64,000 nucleotides of DNA from Pseudomonas syringae (GCF_001698815.1 NZ_LGSI01000051.1:124001-188000); one strand, 5' to 3'. Numbered from the stretch's first letter, positions 26,423-35,843 are shown. Numbers and translations are program-made. Notes: generated by a model from the sequence alone, not told the origin.

Positions 26423-27124
26423 ATGCCCGTAACCGGTGCAGGCTTTTTTGATCGTCTCGCTCAGCTGTGTTTTTGCGCCGGTGTAGCGCTGGTTCCAATG
26501 GCCGCCCAGGCTGCCGAGGAAGATCCATGGGAGGGCGTCAACCGCGCCATCTTCCGTTTCAACGATACGATCGATACCTATGCCTTGAAGCCAATCGCCC
26601 AGGGTTATCAATACGTTACACCGCAGTTTGTCGAAGACGGCGTGCATAACTTCTTCAACAACATCGGTGATGTGCGCAACCTGGCCAACAACGTTCTGCA
26701 GGCCAAACCTGCCGACGCTGGCGTGGACACGGCTCGCCTGATTTTCAACACCACTTTTGGCGTACTGGGCTTCATCGACGTGGGGACCAAAATGGGCCTG
26801 CAACGTAACGATGAAGACTTCGGTCAGACGTTGGGTTACTGGGGTGTAGGAAGCGGCCCGTTTGTGATGCTGCCATTGCTCGGCCCAAGCACGGTGCGTG
26901 ACACAGTTGCGATTTATCCGGACACCTACACTTCGGCGTATCACTACATTGATCACGTACCGACCCGTAACACCGCACGCGCCGTGAACGTCGTCGACAC
27001 CCGCGCCAGCCTGCTGTCGGCTGAGCGCCTGATCACCGGTGACAAATACACCTTCATCCGCAATGCGTATCTGCAGAATCGCGAGTTCAAGGTCAAGGAT
27101 GGTCAGGTCAAGGACGATTTCTGA
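26423..27124 (+). CDS. mlaA: MlaA/VacJ family protein, phospholipid asymmetry pathway
   Basis: 233 residues. MlaA is the outer-membrane component that removes misplaced phospholipids from the outer leaflet and passes them to MlaC. Family motifs: DPWEGVNRAIFRFNDTID, PQFVEDGVHNFFNNIGDVRN, RLIFNTTFGVLGFIDVG, EDFGQTLGYWGVGSGPF and LPLLGPSTVRD. The leader (residues 1-30) ends MAAQA-AEEDP; there is no lipobox cysteine at the cleavage point, so unlike E. coli MlaA it may not be lipidated. The ATG at 26423 follows AGGAG; a GTG at 26414 is less likely. Confidence 0.93.
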   Translation: MPVTGAGFFDRLAQLCFCAGVALVPMAAQAAEEDPWEGVNRAIFRFNDTIDTYALKPIAQGYQYVTPQFVEDGVHNFFNNIGDVRNLANNVLQAKPADAGVDTARLIFNTTFGVLGFIDVGTKMGLQRNDEDFGQTLGYWGVGSGPFVMLPLLGPSTVRDTVAIYPDTYTSAYHYIDHVPTRNTARAVNVVDTRASLLSAERLITGDKYTFIRNAYLQNREFKVKDGQVKDDF

Positions 27125-27141
27125 TCGACCCGGCTTGAATG

Positions 27142-27171
27142 AATAAAGGCGACCCCAGGGTCGCCTTTATT
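27142..27171. terminator. Bidirectional terminator between mlaA and the PilZ gene
   Basis: AATAAAGGCGACC at 27142-27154 pairs perfectly with 27159-27171 around a CCAG loop, with A/T flanks on both sides, between convergent genes. Confidence 0.88.
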
Positions 27172-27203
27172 CTTTGTGGACTGTGAGCCAGTTCCGCTGC
27201 GGC

Positions 27204-27503
27204 TCAGCTCATGGACACAATGGTCAGCCCCAGTTTCTGCCCGCCGTCTTCCAGGTCGGTCAGCCAGACCACTTCCGTTTCCGCTTCAAGTCCTTTGAGT
27301 GCGGCGTGCTCCGAATCGATTCTGACGCTCAGTTTGTCACCGATCTTGAAGGTGCGCGGCGCCTGCACCTGCATGCCGGAGCTGGACAAATCAATGCATA
27401 CGGCGGGAATGATCTGGCCGGCGTACAGCAAGCTGATGTCGGCATCCACACGCATGCGGATGTAATCGCGCTTTTCGTCGTAGTCTCGATCATTTCGGCT
27501 CAT
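27204..27503 (-). CDS. Single-domain PilZ protein
   Basis: 99 residues, essentially one PilZ barrel. The N-terminal KRDYIRMRVD supplies the arginine motif and IDLSSSGMQVQAP the D/NxSxxG loop, so c-di-GMP binding looks intact, unlike the PilZ protein at 17.4 kb. Such proteins act as c-di-GMP effector adaptors; the partner is unknown. It is convergent with mlaA and divergent from rssB, whose start is about 265 bp away. Confidence 0.88.
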   Translation of the reverse strand: MSRNDRDYDEKRDYIRMRVDADISLLYAGQIIPAVCIDLSSSGMQVQAPRTFKIGDKLSVRIDSEHAALKGLEAETEVVWLTDLEDGGQKLGLTIVSMS

Positions 27504-27767
27504 GGTTTGTCCTTCACTTTAGTTGCTTATTTGCCTGTTCTTATAACTCTGGGTGATTTGCGATGTAAAGACGCAAAGCGACCGCCGGAGCATGCTTGAA
27601 ACGCCCGGCGGATGGGAGTACCGTCTGCGCCTTGAAGGGCACCTCTGAAATGGCATGCGCAGGGCGAAAAGCACGGCGCGCGGTTCAGAGAGGCTAGAAG
27701 CGAATCCAGTAAGCTGACCCGTACAACGAGTCGTTTACGCCAACCTAATCTGGCGCCGTTTGCCCAC

Positions 27768-28952
27768 ATGCAAAAAACCAGTGCCACGCTGCTGATAATC
27801 GATGACGACGAAGTGGTGCGAGCTAGCCTCGCCGCCTATTTGGAAGACAGTGGCTTCAGCGTCCTGCAAGCGAGCAATGGCTTGCAGGGTATCGAGCTGT
27901 TCGAGAAGGAAAAGCCTGATCTGGTGATCTGCGACTTGCGCATGCCCCAGATGGGTGGACTCGAACTGATCCGTCAGGTCACCAGCCTTGCTCCCGAAAC
28001 GCCGGTCATCGTCGTCTCGGGCGCCGGTGTCATGAACGACGCGGTCGAAGCGCTGCGTCTGGGTGCTGCTGATTACCTGATCAAGCCTCTTGAAGACCTT
28101 GCGGTTCTCGAGCACTCGGTCCGTCGTGCACTGGATCGCGCCCGCCTGTTGCAGGAAAACCAGGTTTATCGGCAAAAGCTCGAAACCGCCAATCGCGAAC
28201 TCGAAGCCAGTCTTCATCTGTTGCAGGAAGACCAGGACGCCGGTCGCCAGGTGCAGATGAACATGTTGCCGATCAGCCCTTGGGCGATCGATGAATTCAG
28301 GTTTGCCCACGAAATCATCCCGTCGTTGTACCTGTCCGGGGATTTCGTGGATTACTTCCGCGTCGATGAACGCCGGGTTGCGTTCTATCTGGCGGATGTT
28401 TCCGGGCATGGCGCTTCTTCGGCGTTCATTACGGTGCTGCTGAAGTTCATGACCACGCGCCTGTTGTTCGAATCCAAGCGCGGTGGCACATTGCCTGAAT
28501 TCAAGCCATCGGATGTGCTGGGCCATATCAACCGAGGCTTGATCAGCTGTAAGCTGGGCAAACACGTGACCATGGTGGGCGGTGTCATCGATGAAGACAC
28601 CGGCAAGTTGACCTACGCGGTTGGCGGCCATTTGCCGTTGCCGGTGCTGTACACGCCGGGTGAGGCGCGTTATCTGGGTGGTCGTGGTTTGCCAGTCGGC
28701 TTGTTCAATGAGGCGACGTATCAGGACCATGAAGTTGATTTGCCGGAGTCGTTCAGCTTGACCCTGCTATCAGATGGCATTCTGGACCTTCTGCCCGGTG
28801 ATACACTCAAAGAGAAAGAGGCCGTGTTACCAGAGTTGGTAAAAACGGCGGGCGGCAGCCTGGATGGCCTGCGGCAGATTTTTGGATTGGCCACGCTAGG
28901 GGAGATGCCGGATGATATCGCCTTGTTAGTGCTGAGCAGGAACCTTGAATGA
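27768..28952 (+). CDS. rssB: Response regulator fused to PP2C-type phosphatase, RssB-like
   Basis: 394 residues. Receiver domain 1-125 with IDDDEVVRAS, phospho-Asp in VICDLRMPQMGG and LIKP; a coiled linker near 125-155; then a SpoIIE/RsbU-type PP2C domain (about 165-394). PP2C metal residues are present: SGDFVDYF, LADVSGHGASS, LLSDGILD and DDIALLVL. By family it would dephosphorylate the STAS protein encoded next door, whose start overlaps this stop by 4 bp. In pseudomonads this pair is annotated RssB/RssC and tied to RpoS control; that name rests on neighbourhood recall. Whether it also delivers RpoS to ClpXP, as in E. coli, cannot be judged. Confidence 0.87.
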   Translation: MQKTSATLLIIDDDEVVRASLAAYLEDSGFSVLQASNGLQGIELFEKEKPDLVICDLRMPQMGGLELIRQVTSLAPETPVIVVSGAGVMNDAVEALRLGAADYLIKPLEDLAVLEHSVRRALDRARLLQENQVYRQKLETANRELEASLHLLQEDQDAGRQVQMNMLPISPWAIDEFRFAHEIIPSLYLSGDFVDYFRVDERRVAFYLADVSGHGASSAFITVLLKFMTTRLLFESKRGGTLPEFKPSDVLGHINRGLISCKLGKHVTMVGGVIDEDTGKLTYAVGGHLPLPVLYTPGEARYLGGRGLPVGLFNEATYQDHEVDLPESFSLTLLSDGILDLLPGDTLKEKEAVLPELVKTAGGSLDGLRQIFGLATLGEMPDDIALLVLSRNLE

Positions 28953-29431
28953 GTACCGGTAGAATCCAGTTCGCCGAGCAGGACGGCACCTTCGTCCTGA
29001 AGTTCGTTGGGGAAGTGCGTCTGACCCTTTGTTCGGCTTTGGATGCGACGATTGAGCGGATCTTCACTGCGCTGAATTTTTCGGCTGTCGTCATCGATCT
29101 GACCGAAACCCGCAGCATCGACAGTACAACCCTTGGCCTGTTGGCCAAGTTGTCTATTTTGTCTCGGCAAAAGGTCGGGCTGTTGCCGACGGTCGTGACC
29201 ACTCATGAAGACATCACCCGGCTTTTGCAGTCGATGGGTTTCGATCAGGTGTTCAACATCGTTGACCGTCCGATTCCGCGTCCTGAGTGTCTGACGGACC
29301 TGCCGTCCCAGGATCAATGCGAGGAAGTGGTCAAGGCCAAGGTGCTGGAAGCGCACAAGATCCTCATGGGTCTCAACGATTCCAACCGTGAAGCCTTTCA
29401 CGATCTGGTCAACGCCCTGGAGCGTCACTAG
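28949..29431 (+). CDS. rssC: STAS-domain anti-sigma factor antagonist, RssC-like
   Basis: 160 residues: a STAS domain (about 1-110) with VVIDLTETRSIDSTTLGLLA, in which the Ser of IDSTTLG is the usual phosphorylation site, plus a 50-residue C-terminal extension containing CEEVVKAKVLEAHKILMGL. It overlaps rssB by ATGA, implying coupled translation and a phosphatase-substrate pair. The cognate anti-sigma kinase is not in the window. It is followed by a strong bidirectional terminator. Confidence 0.87.
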   Translation: MSTGRIQFAEQDGTFVLKFVGEVRLTLCSALDATIERIFTALNFSAVVIDLTETRSIDSTTLGLLAKLSILSRQKVGLLPTVVTTHEDITRLLQSMGFDQVFNIVDRPIPRPECLTDLPSQDQCEEVVKAKVLEAHKILMGLNDSNREAFHDLVNALERH

Positions 29432-29456
29432 GGCTCAGCGCCGAATCGCAGGCAAC

Positions 29457-29490
29457 AAAAAGGGCGACACCCGCGAGGGTGTCGCCCTTT
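29457..29490. terminator. Bidirectional terminator between rssC and tal
   Basis: AAAAGGGCGACACCC and its inverted partner ending CGCCCTTT form a long stem with a short GCG loop between convergent genes. Confidence 0.88.
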
Positions 29491-29497
29491 AGTGCAT

Positions 29498-30424
29498 TCA
29501 GACCTTGGCTGAGAGCAACGCCTCAAGCTTTTCCTGATCGCGAGCAAACTGACGAATACCTTCGGCCAGTTTTTCGGTGGCCATCGCGTCTTCGTTGGAA
29601 GCCCAGCGGAACTGGCTTTCGGTCAAGGTTTGACGCGGCTCACCGGCATTGCCAGGTGCCAGCTTGCGCTGCAGCGAGCCAGTGTCGTCGGCCAGCTTCT
29701 GCAAGAGGTCGGTGCTGATGGTCAAGCGGTCGCAACCGGCCAGCTGTTCGATCTGGCTGATATTGCGGAAGCTGGCGCCCATGACCACGGTCTTGTAGTC
29801 ATTGGACTTGTAGTAGTTGTAGATGCGCGTCACTGACTGCACGCCCGGGTCTTCGGCACCGACATAGTCCTTGCCTTCGGCTTTCTTGTACCAGTCGTAG
29901 ATGCGGCCCACGAACGGCGAAATCAGGAACACACCGGCATCGGCGCAGGCCTGGGCCTGGGCGAAGGAAAACAGCAGGGTCAGGTTGCACTGGATGCCTT
30001 TCTTTTCCAGCACTTCGGCGGCACGGATGCCTTCCCAGGTCGAGGCCAGCTTGATCAGGATGCGATCCTTGCCAATGCCAGCCTTGTCGTACAGGCCGAC
30101 CAGGCGCTCGGCGCGTTCGATGCAGGCGTCGGTGTCGAAGGAAAGACGCGCATCGACTTCGGTGGACACGCGACCCGGCACAACCTTGAGGATTTCCTGA
30201 CCGATTGCGACAGCGAAACGGTCACAGGCCAGGCTGATATCGCCGTTGCTGCCACTGAACGCTTCTTTCAGGCGGTCGCCGTTGCTGTCGCTCGATGCGG
30301 CTTTGAGCAGCAGGGAAGGGTTGGTCGTGGCATCGACCGGCTTGAGCTTTTCAATCGCTGCGAAATCGCCAGTGTCGGCGACAACGGTAGTGAATTCTTT
30401 GAGTTGATCCAGCTTGGAAGTCAT
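29498..30424 (-). CDS. tal: Transaldolase
   Basis: 308 residues, TalB-type (subfamily 1) cytosolic enzyme of the non-oxidative pentose phosphate pathway that moves a dihydroxyacetone unit between sugar phosphates. The Schiff-base Lys is in RILIKLASTWEGIRAA near residue 130; other signatures are VDATTNPSLL and ISPFVGRIYDWYK. The ATG at 30424 gives family length. Divergent from dusA. Confidence 0.97.
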   Translation of the reverse strand: MTSKLDQLKEFTTVVADTGDFAAIEKLKPVDATTNPSLLLKAASSDSNGDRLKEAFSGSNGDISLACDRFAVAIGQEILKVVPGRVSTEVDARLSFDTDACIERAERLVGLYDKAGIGKDRILIKLASTWEGIRAAEVLEKKGIQCNLTLLFSFAQAQACADAGVFLISPFVGRIYDWYKKAEGKDYVGAEDPGVQSVTRIYNYYKSNDYKTVVMGASFRNISQIEQLAGCDRLTISTDLLQKLADDTGSLQRKLAPGNAGEPRQTLTESQFRWASNEDAMATEKLAEGIRQFARDQEKLEALLSAKV

Positions 30425-30667
30425 GAGTGTGCTCTGTCCTGTGCGGTTGGATGACATTACCCGAGCATTGCCGGCCTCTCAAGCGAGCTGTGTAAATCCG
30501 CGAGAGGGCAACGACTCGATTGTGCTGGTTTTGAGCCTCAGTCAGGCTGCTTGTTCCCGATTATTTGCGAAACCTGGACCGCTGGCGTTCGGCGTTTTTC
30601 CATGAGGCGGCTTCTCTTGGTAGACTTGCAGCCCTTCGCCACACAGACTTCGAGACACGTAGAGCTA

Positions 30668-31675
30668 ATGTCACAGACAACCGCCACGCAGATGAACCCC
30701 GCCTCTACGCTTTCCCGTCGGTTTTCCGTTGCCCCCATGATGGACTGGACTGACCGCCATTGCCGGTTTTTCCTGCGCCTGCTGTCGAAAAATGCTTTGT
30801 TGTATACCGAAATGGTCACCACTGGCGCGTTGCTCAATGGCGACCATGAACGTTTCCTGCGTCACGATGAAGCCGAGCATCCATTGGCGTTGCAGCTGGG
30901 CGGTAGCGTTCCGGCCGATCTGGCGGCGTGCGCCTATTTGGCGCAGGACGCGGGGTATGACGAGGTCAACCTGAACGTCGGTTGCCCCAGTGACCGGGTG
31001 CAGAACAACATGATCGGCGCCTGCCTGATGGCGCATCCGCAACTGGTGGCCGATTGCGTCAAGGCCATGCAGGACCGGGTCGCGATTCCGGTCACGGTCA
31101 AGCATCGCATCGGCATCAATGGCCGGGACAGTTATGCGCAGCTGTGCGATTTCGTCGGTACCGTTCGCGAGGCTGGCTGCACCAGTTTTACCGTGCATGC
31201 GCGGATCGCGATTCTGGAAGGTCTCTCGCCCAAGGAAAATCGGGATATTCCACCGTTGCGTTACGACGTGGTGGCGCAACTGAAAGCGGATTTCCCCGAG
31301 CTGGAAATCATCCTCAACGGTGGCATCAAGACCCTTGAGCAATGTCAGGAACACTTGCAGATTTTCGACGGCGTGATGCTGGGTCGCGAGGCGTATCACA
31401 ATCCTTATGTGCTGGCGCAGGTCGACCAGCAGCTGTTTGGCAGCAACGCGCCAGTGATCAGCCGGGCTGAAGCCTTGGCAGCCTTGCGTCCTTACATCGC
31501 GGCGCATATTGCCAGCGGCGGCTCGATGCATCACATCACCCGCCATGTGCTTGGCCTGGGCCAGGGTTTTCCTGGTGCGCGGCGCTTTCGCCAGTTGCTC
31601 TCGGTGGATATTCACAAGGCCGAGAACCCGCTGGCACTGCTCGATCAGGCCGCGCTGTTGCTGGAAGGTCGCTAG
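30668..31675 (+). CDS. dusA: tRNA-dihydrouridine synthase A
   Basis: 335 residues from 30668, or 327 from an internal ATG at 30692, which starts closer to the conserved RRFSVAPMMDWTD. It is an FMN enzyme that reduces U20/U20a in the tRNA D-loop. Signatures: APMMDWTDRHCRFFLR, EVNLNVGCPSDRVQNNMIGA with the catalytic Cys in the GCPSD loop, and KHRIGINGRDSY, which is DusA-specific. A second paralogue, dusC, lies at 53.4 kb. Confidence 0.95.
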   Translation: MSQTTATQMNPASTLSRRFSVAPMMDWTDRHCRFFLRLLSKNALLYTEMVTTGALLNGDHERFLRHDEAEHPLALQLGGSVPADLAACAYLAQDAGYDEVNLNVGCPSDRVQNNMIGACLMAHPQLVADCVKAMQDRVAIPVTVKHRIGINGRDSYAQLCDFVGTVREAGCTSFTVHARIAILEGLSPKENRDIPPLRYDVVAQLKADFPELEIILNGGIKTLEQCQEHLQIFDGVMLGREAYHNPYVLAQVDQQLFGSNAPVISRAEALAALRPYIAAHIASGGSMHHITRHVLGLGQGFPGARRFRQLLSVDIHKAENPLALLDQAALLLEGR

Positions 31676-31747
31676 TTCGGAAATACCGCTGGGCAAAGCC
31701 ATGCCGCTGCGCCCCGTCCATGCTCGTATGACAGGAGTCCGTTTCAC

Positions 31748-32218
31748 ATGACAACTCAAGCCAACAATCCCCTCATCCGTCACCTGCACCCCGCCAGCGT
31801 CAGTGAGCCATGGGCCCGGGAGTTCGCTGAAGCCATTGAAGTGCCGGTGAACGCGCGTCAACTGGTGTTGAGTGGCGTCGGGCCACAGGTTGTCGACGAC
31901 GCTGCCCCAGCGGGTTCCGTGCAGGCTTACGGCGATACGGCGGTGCAGACGCTGAGCGTCATCCGGCAAATCGAAGCGACGCTGACTCGCCACGGTTATG
32001 GGCTGGGCGACATTGTCAGCATGCAGGCGCTTCTGGTGGCGGACCCGGCTGCGGACGGCGTTGCGGACTTCGAGGGGTTCTCGGCCATATACAACCAATA
32101 TTTCGGCACACCTGCTCAGCCGAACGTGCCCACCCGAACCCGTGCGCAGGTTATCCGCCTGGTCCCGCCGGGTTGGCTGGTGGAAATGACCGTGACGGCC
32201 ATCAAGGCGTCAAGCTGA
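31748..32218 (+). CDS. RidA/YjgF-family protein
   Basis: 156 residues. The RidA-like fold is indicated by RQLVLSGVGPQV at the N-terminal side, TLSVIRQIEATLTRHGYGLGDIVSMQALLV, and the C-terminal PNVPTRTRAQVIRLVPPGWLVEMTVTA, which includes the Arg and Glu positions used by enamine deaminases. It is longer at the N-terminus than archetypal RidA (about 128 residues) and may belong to another Rid subfamily. It stands 72 bp downstream of dusA on the same strand. Confidence 0.83.
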   Translation: MTTQANNPLIRHLHPASVSEPWAREFAEAIEVPVNARQLVLSGVGPQVVDDAAPAGSVQAYGDTAVQTLSVIRQIEATLTRHGYGLGDIVSMQALLVADPAADGVADFEGFSAIYNQYFGTPAQPNVPTRTRAQVIRLVPPGWLVEMTVTAIKASS

Positions 32219-32337
32219 TCTTTTCAGGGGCGTGAGGCAGGACGACCATTGGTCAGGCGCGCAGCACTCTATTGGCTGACAGGCTTCCGATAATCATGGC
32301 CCAGGCGTCTCTGGGCTCTTGGTGTGAGGTGCCACTG

Positions 32338-32526
32338 ATGACCAACATGGCGACAAATCAGCATGATCCCAGGAACGATCCCGGCTTCGATCCCGATTCA
32401 CCGGACGTTGCCGACCCGCAAATCGATCCCATCGGTCCGGCCAAAGCGCCTGATGACGGTCAGGACGTTGGCTCGGAAAAACGCGTGGATGACGACCAAT
32501 ACCCACCTTACGACGACGAGAAGTAA
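32338..32526 (+). CDS. Small acidic disordered protein
   Basis: 62 residues rich in Asp, Pro and Asn, with no hydrophobic segment: repeated turns such as HDPRNDPGFDPDSPDVADPQ and a DDDQYPPYDDEK end. The ATG at 32338 is placed by GAGGTG at 32325-32330; the longer upstream frame has no support. Composition resembles stress-induced hydrophilic Pseudomonas proteins, but no family can be named. A similar small acidic protein is encoded at 36.1 kb (shared NDP and DPE/DPD-type turns). Confidence 0.62.
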   Translation: MTNMATNQHDPRNDPGFDPDSPDVADPQIDPIGPAKAPDDGQDVGSEKRVDDDQYPPYDDEK

Positions 32527-32534
32527 GCGACCGT

Positions 32535-34304
32535 TCAAGCGCGCAGTTTGATGTGGCTGCCAACCGTCAGGCCCTTGATCTGCTCTCCGGAAAGCGGGCG
32601 GCAGAAGAAGAATCCCTGGGCTTCATGGCAACCGAAGCTCCTGACCAGATCCATGCACTGGAAAGTCTCGATGCCTTCGGCGACGGTGCGGTAACCCAGT
32701 TCATGGGCCAGTTTGAAGATGGATTGGGCAATGATGCGATTGCGTGGTTTGTTTTCCAGGTCGGTGATGATCGACTTGTCCAGCTTGATGACATTAGCCG
32801 GGATTTCGTGCAGGTAGGCGAAGTTGCTGTAGCCGGTGCCGAAGTCATCGATGGCCACATCGACACCCAGCGCGCGAATGTCTGACAACTGGCCGAGCAC
32901 GGTGGTGCTCGCCCTGATCCACTCGCCTTCAGTGATTTCCACTTCAACCCGATGCGGGGCGATCCGGTGCCGCTCGCAGCTGTCGCGCAGTGCATTGGCG
33001 ATGTCCATGGACTGGAAGTCCAGCGCCGACAGGTTCAGCGAAACCTTCGATTCGCAATCCTCCCACTCGGCCGCTGCGGCCAGCGCCTTATCGATGACCC
33101 AACGGGTCACCGTGCTGATCTGTCCCGAGCGCTCGATCAGCGGGATGAACTCGGCAGGCGAGACTGGCCCCAGCGTGCTGTGATTCCAGCGCAACAGCGC
33201 CTCGGCACTCACCTGGCGGCCATCCTCCAGACGAAAACGCGGCTGAAACATCAGATAGATATCGCCATTGGCGAGGGCCGTGACCACGTCTTGGCTCAGG
33301 GCGAGCGCGCGCCGGTTGGCGCAGTTCTCGTTTTCGTCCCAGAGCGCCCAGTCGATGCCATCGCGACTGGCCGCTTCGACGGCGTGCCGGGCTTTGCGCA
33401 GCAGCTCGCCCATGGACTGGCTACCGTCTTCGCAAGACGCGATGCCCATGCGTGTGGCGGGCAACGTCGAAATCGAATCCTCGGCGCATGGCTCGCAGAT
33501 CAGCGTGCTCAAGATCTGAATCAGTTCGGTCTTATCTGTCCGGTTGGTCGGCAGTAGCAGGCAGCAGTGGCGCTCACTGACATGGTAGACGCCCACGCTG
33601 CTGAGCAGCACTTGCTCCAGGCGGCCGGCGATGTCCTGGGCGCGCATCTGCAGGGACGTCATGTTATTGAGCGGGGCCAGTTCCGTTTCGTATTGACTGT
33701 CAACAATTTCGATCAAGGCCAGCAAACGGCCTGGGAATTCCTCATTCAGCCAAGGTTCCTGGTGGTCAGTCAGAAACTGGCGCAGGTTCGGTAATCCCGA
33801 GAACGGGTTGCGCGTCAGGATCATTTGCCGTTGTTCAATCTGCGAGATAATCATCTCGGCCAGATCTTCCAGCACACGGATTTCGGTATGGCTCAGCTGA
33901 TGAGGCGACTTGTCGATGATGCACAAGCTGCCGAGGGCATGGCCATCGCGGGTCAGCAAAGGCGCGCCGGCATAAAAGCGAATGCCGTCCTGAGCGGTCA
34001 CCAGGTCGTTGTCGGCAAAGCGCGTGTCTTCGCAGGCATCAATTACCTGCATCACACCCTGCTGCCTGGCGGTGTGGGCGCAGAAGGACTGGATGATAGG
34101 CGTTTCGCTCTGGACGAAGCCCACTCGTGCGGCAAACCACTGTCGGTCGGCCTCGACCAGGGAAACCAGGACCGTTGGCACATCGAAATAAGCGGCCGCA
34201 AGGCGACAGATGCGGTCGAAGTTTTCGTTGTTGGCCGTCTCCAGCCACTGCACCGCCCGCACTGCGGCCAGGCGTTGGTGCTCTGCTTGTAGGGTGTGGT
34301 GCAT
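32535..34304 (-). CDS. GAF-EAL c-di-GMP phosphodiesterase with degenerate GGDEF
   Basis: 589 residues, soluble. A GAF domain (about 20-160; SLVEADRQWFAARVG, FYAGAPLLTRDGHALGSLC) probably senses a small ligand or redox state. Residues about 165-335 keep the shape of a GGDEF domain, but the active loop reads GVYHVSERHCCLLLP, so it cannot be a cyclase. The EAL domain (about 345-585) looks active: AEALLRW, NLSALDFQ, VEVEITEGE, AIDDFGTGYS, IKLDKS, AEGIET and QGFFFCRPL. It probably lowers c-di-GMP in response to the GAF signal. Convergent with the small acidic gene and cotranscription with the upstream MFS gene is possible but has a 138-bp gap. Confidence 0.9.
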   Translation of the reverse strand: MHHTLQAEHQRLAAVRAVQWLETANNENFDRICRLAAAYFDVPTVLVSLVEADRQWFAARVGFVQSETPIIQSFCAHTARQQGVMQVIDACEDTRFADNDLVTAQDGIRFYAGAPLLTRDGHALGSLCIIDKSPHQLSHTEIRVLEDLAEMIISQIEQRQMILTRNPFSGLPNLRQFLTDHQEPWLNEEFPGRLLALIEIVDSQYETELAPLNNMTSLQMRAQDIAGRLEQVLLSSVGVYHVSERHCCLLLPTNRTDKTELIQILSTLICEPCAEDSISTLPATRMGIASCEDGSQSMGELLRKARHAVEAASRDGIDWALWDENENCANRRALALSQDVVTALANGDIYLMFQPRFRLEDGRQVSAEALLRWNHSTLGPVSPAEFIPLIERSGQISTVTRWVIDKALAAAAEWEDCESKVSLNLSALDFQSMDIANALRDSCERHRIAPHRVEVEITEGEWIRASTTVLGQLSDIRALGVDVAIDDFGTGYSNFAYLHEIPANVIKLDKSIITDLENKPRNRIIAQSIFKLAHELGYRTVAEGIETFQCMDLVRSFGCHEAQGFFFCRPLSGEQIKGLTVGSHIKLRA

Positions 34305-34442
34305 GAGTTTTCTCAGAATGCGTTCGAGAAGTCAGTCAATTAAAGGCAATGTGCCATCATAGCCAAGATGTCGTGGAACGCAGACATTTTTTTCTGACCC
34401 GGGTCAACTCTCTGCAGATTTTCTCGTTAATCCGGCCTTCGC

Positions 34443-35843
34443 CTATTGGGCGGATGTCGAGCCAGGCTGGTTTTTGGTCACCAGTCGCAGTCCGCTGGCG
34501 ATGCTGCCCACTGCCGCAAAACCGGCACCGATGCTCAACGCCAGTACCGGGCCGTGCTCGCCGGAGATCCCGAAACTGAAGGCGACCAGCGCCGCACCGG
34601 TCGCCTGACCAATCAGGCGTGCGGTGGCGATGGTGCCACTGGCGCCGCTGGCCCGTTCCCTGGGCGCGCTGGTCATCAGTGCCTTCTGGTTGGGCGCCTG
34701 AAAGAAGCCAAAACCCAGGCCGCAGATAATCATGCTGATGCAAATTTGCCAGGCCGAAGCATTCGGCGACATGAACGCCAGGGAAATCATGCCCGCGCAA
34801 AGGATAGCCAAGCCGATGCCGCCCAACAGGCCGGGCGCGTAGCGATCGGAAAGACGCCCGGCAAACGGCGCGATCATGGCCACGACCACTGACCACGGGG
34901 TCATCAGAAAGCCGGTTTGTACCGGGTCGCGGGCCAGCACTGTTTCGAAGAAAAACGGCAGCGAGACGAACGCCAGGCCTTGCGCGGCGAACGAGCAGAA
35001 AGCCGTCATGGCCGACAAGGCAAACATCGGGCGCTTGAGCAAATCCAGAGGAAACATTGGCGCGGGATGGCCGGCTTCACGGCGCAGCATCAGCACGAAC
35101 CCAACGAGAAATACAGCCAGCGCGATCAACACGCTGTTCCACGAACCTAGTTGTGCCGCCTGGCTGAGGGCAAAAATCAGCGCGCCGAAGGTGATGACGT
35201 TAAGCATCGCGGTCAGTGGATCAAAGGTCAGGGTGCCTGGTTTGGCGACTGGCAATGAATTCCAGGCGAACACCAGTGCGAAGATGCCAATTGGCAGGTT
35301 GATCGCGAACAGCCACGGCCAGTTCGCCACCGACAGCACCAGCGAAGCGATGGTCGGCCCGGCTGCGAATGACGTACCGACCACCAAGGCGTTCATGCCC
35401 AGCCCTCGGCCCAAACGTTCGCGGGAAAAGATCGAGCTGATCAGCGCCGCATTGACACTCATGATCGCGCTGGCGCCCAAGCCCTGCAAAACCCGGCCGA
35501 TGGTCAGCGTGGGCAGCGACCAGGAGAATGTGCAGAGCGCCGAAGACACCACGAACAGAATCAGACCGCCGAGATACACCTTGCGATGGCCGATCACCCC
35601 GCCCAGTGCGGCAAACGGCAGCAAGGTCGCCACCGCCGCCAGTTGATAGGCGTTGATGATCCAGACGGATGCGGCCGGCGAGGCATTCAGGTCCGCCGCG
35701 ATGGCGGGCAGGGCGGTATTGGCGATGGCGGTATCGAGCGTTGCCAGGGCAATCGAAATCAGGATGGCAACCATCCCGCGAAATTCGAGAGGCGTCAGTT
35801 TATTGCTGACCGGGACAGATAGTTCGGGTGTGAGTCGAGCCAT
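34443..35843 (-). CDS. MFS drug efflux transporter, DHA2-like
   Basis: 466 residues with about 14 hydrophobic segments. Motif C-like ATLDTAIANTALPAIAADL in TM1 and GRVLQGLGASAIM fit drug:H+ antiporters of the DHA2 (EmrB/SmvA) group. The ATG at 35843 starts 20 residues before TM1; a longer in-frame start at 35936 has no support. Likely exports hydrophobic cations or other toxic compounds across the inner membrane. No adjacent membrane-fusion gene or regulator was found. Confidence 0.85.
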   Translation of the reverse strand: MARLTPELSVPVSNKLTPLEFRGMVAILISIALATLDTAIANTALPAIAADLNASPAASVWIINAYQLAAVATLLPFAALGGVIGHRKVYLGGLILFVVSSALCTFSWSLPTLTIGRVLQGLGASAIMSVNAALISSIFSRERLGRGLGMNALVVGTSFAAGPTIASLVLSVANWPWLFAINLPIGIFALVFAWNSLPVAKPGTLTFDPLTAMLNVITFGALIFALSQAAQLGSWNSVLIALAVFLVGFVLMLRREAGHPAPMFPLDLLKRPMFALSAMTAFCSFAAQGLAFVSLPFFFETVLARDPVQTGFLMTPWSVVVAMIAPFAGRLSDRYAPGLLGGIGLAILCAGMISLAFMSPNASAWQICISMIICGLGFGFFQAPNQKALMTSAPRERASGASGTIATARLIGQATGAALVAFSFGISGEHGPVLALSIGAGFAAVGSIASGLRLVTKNQPGSTSAQ

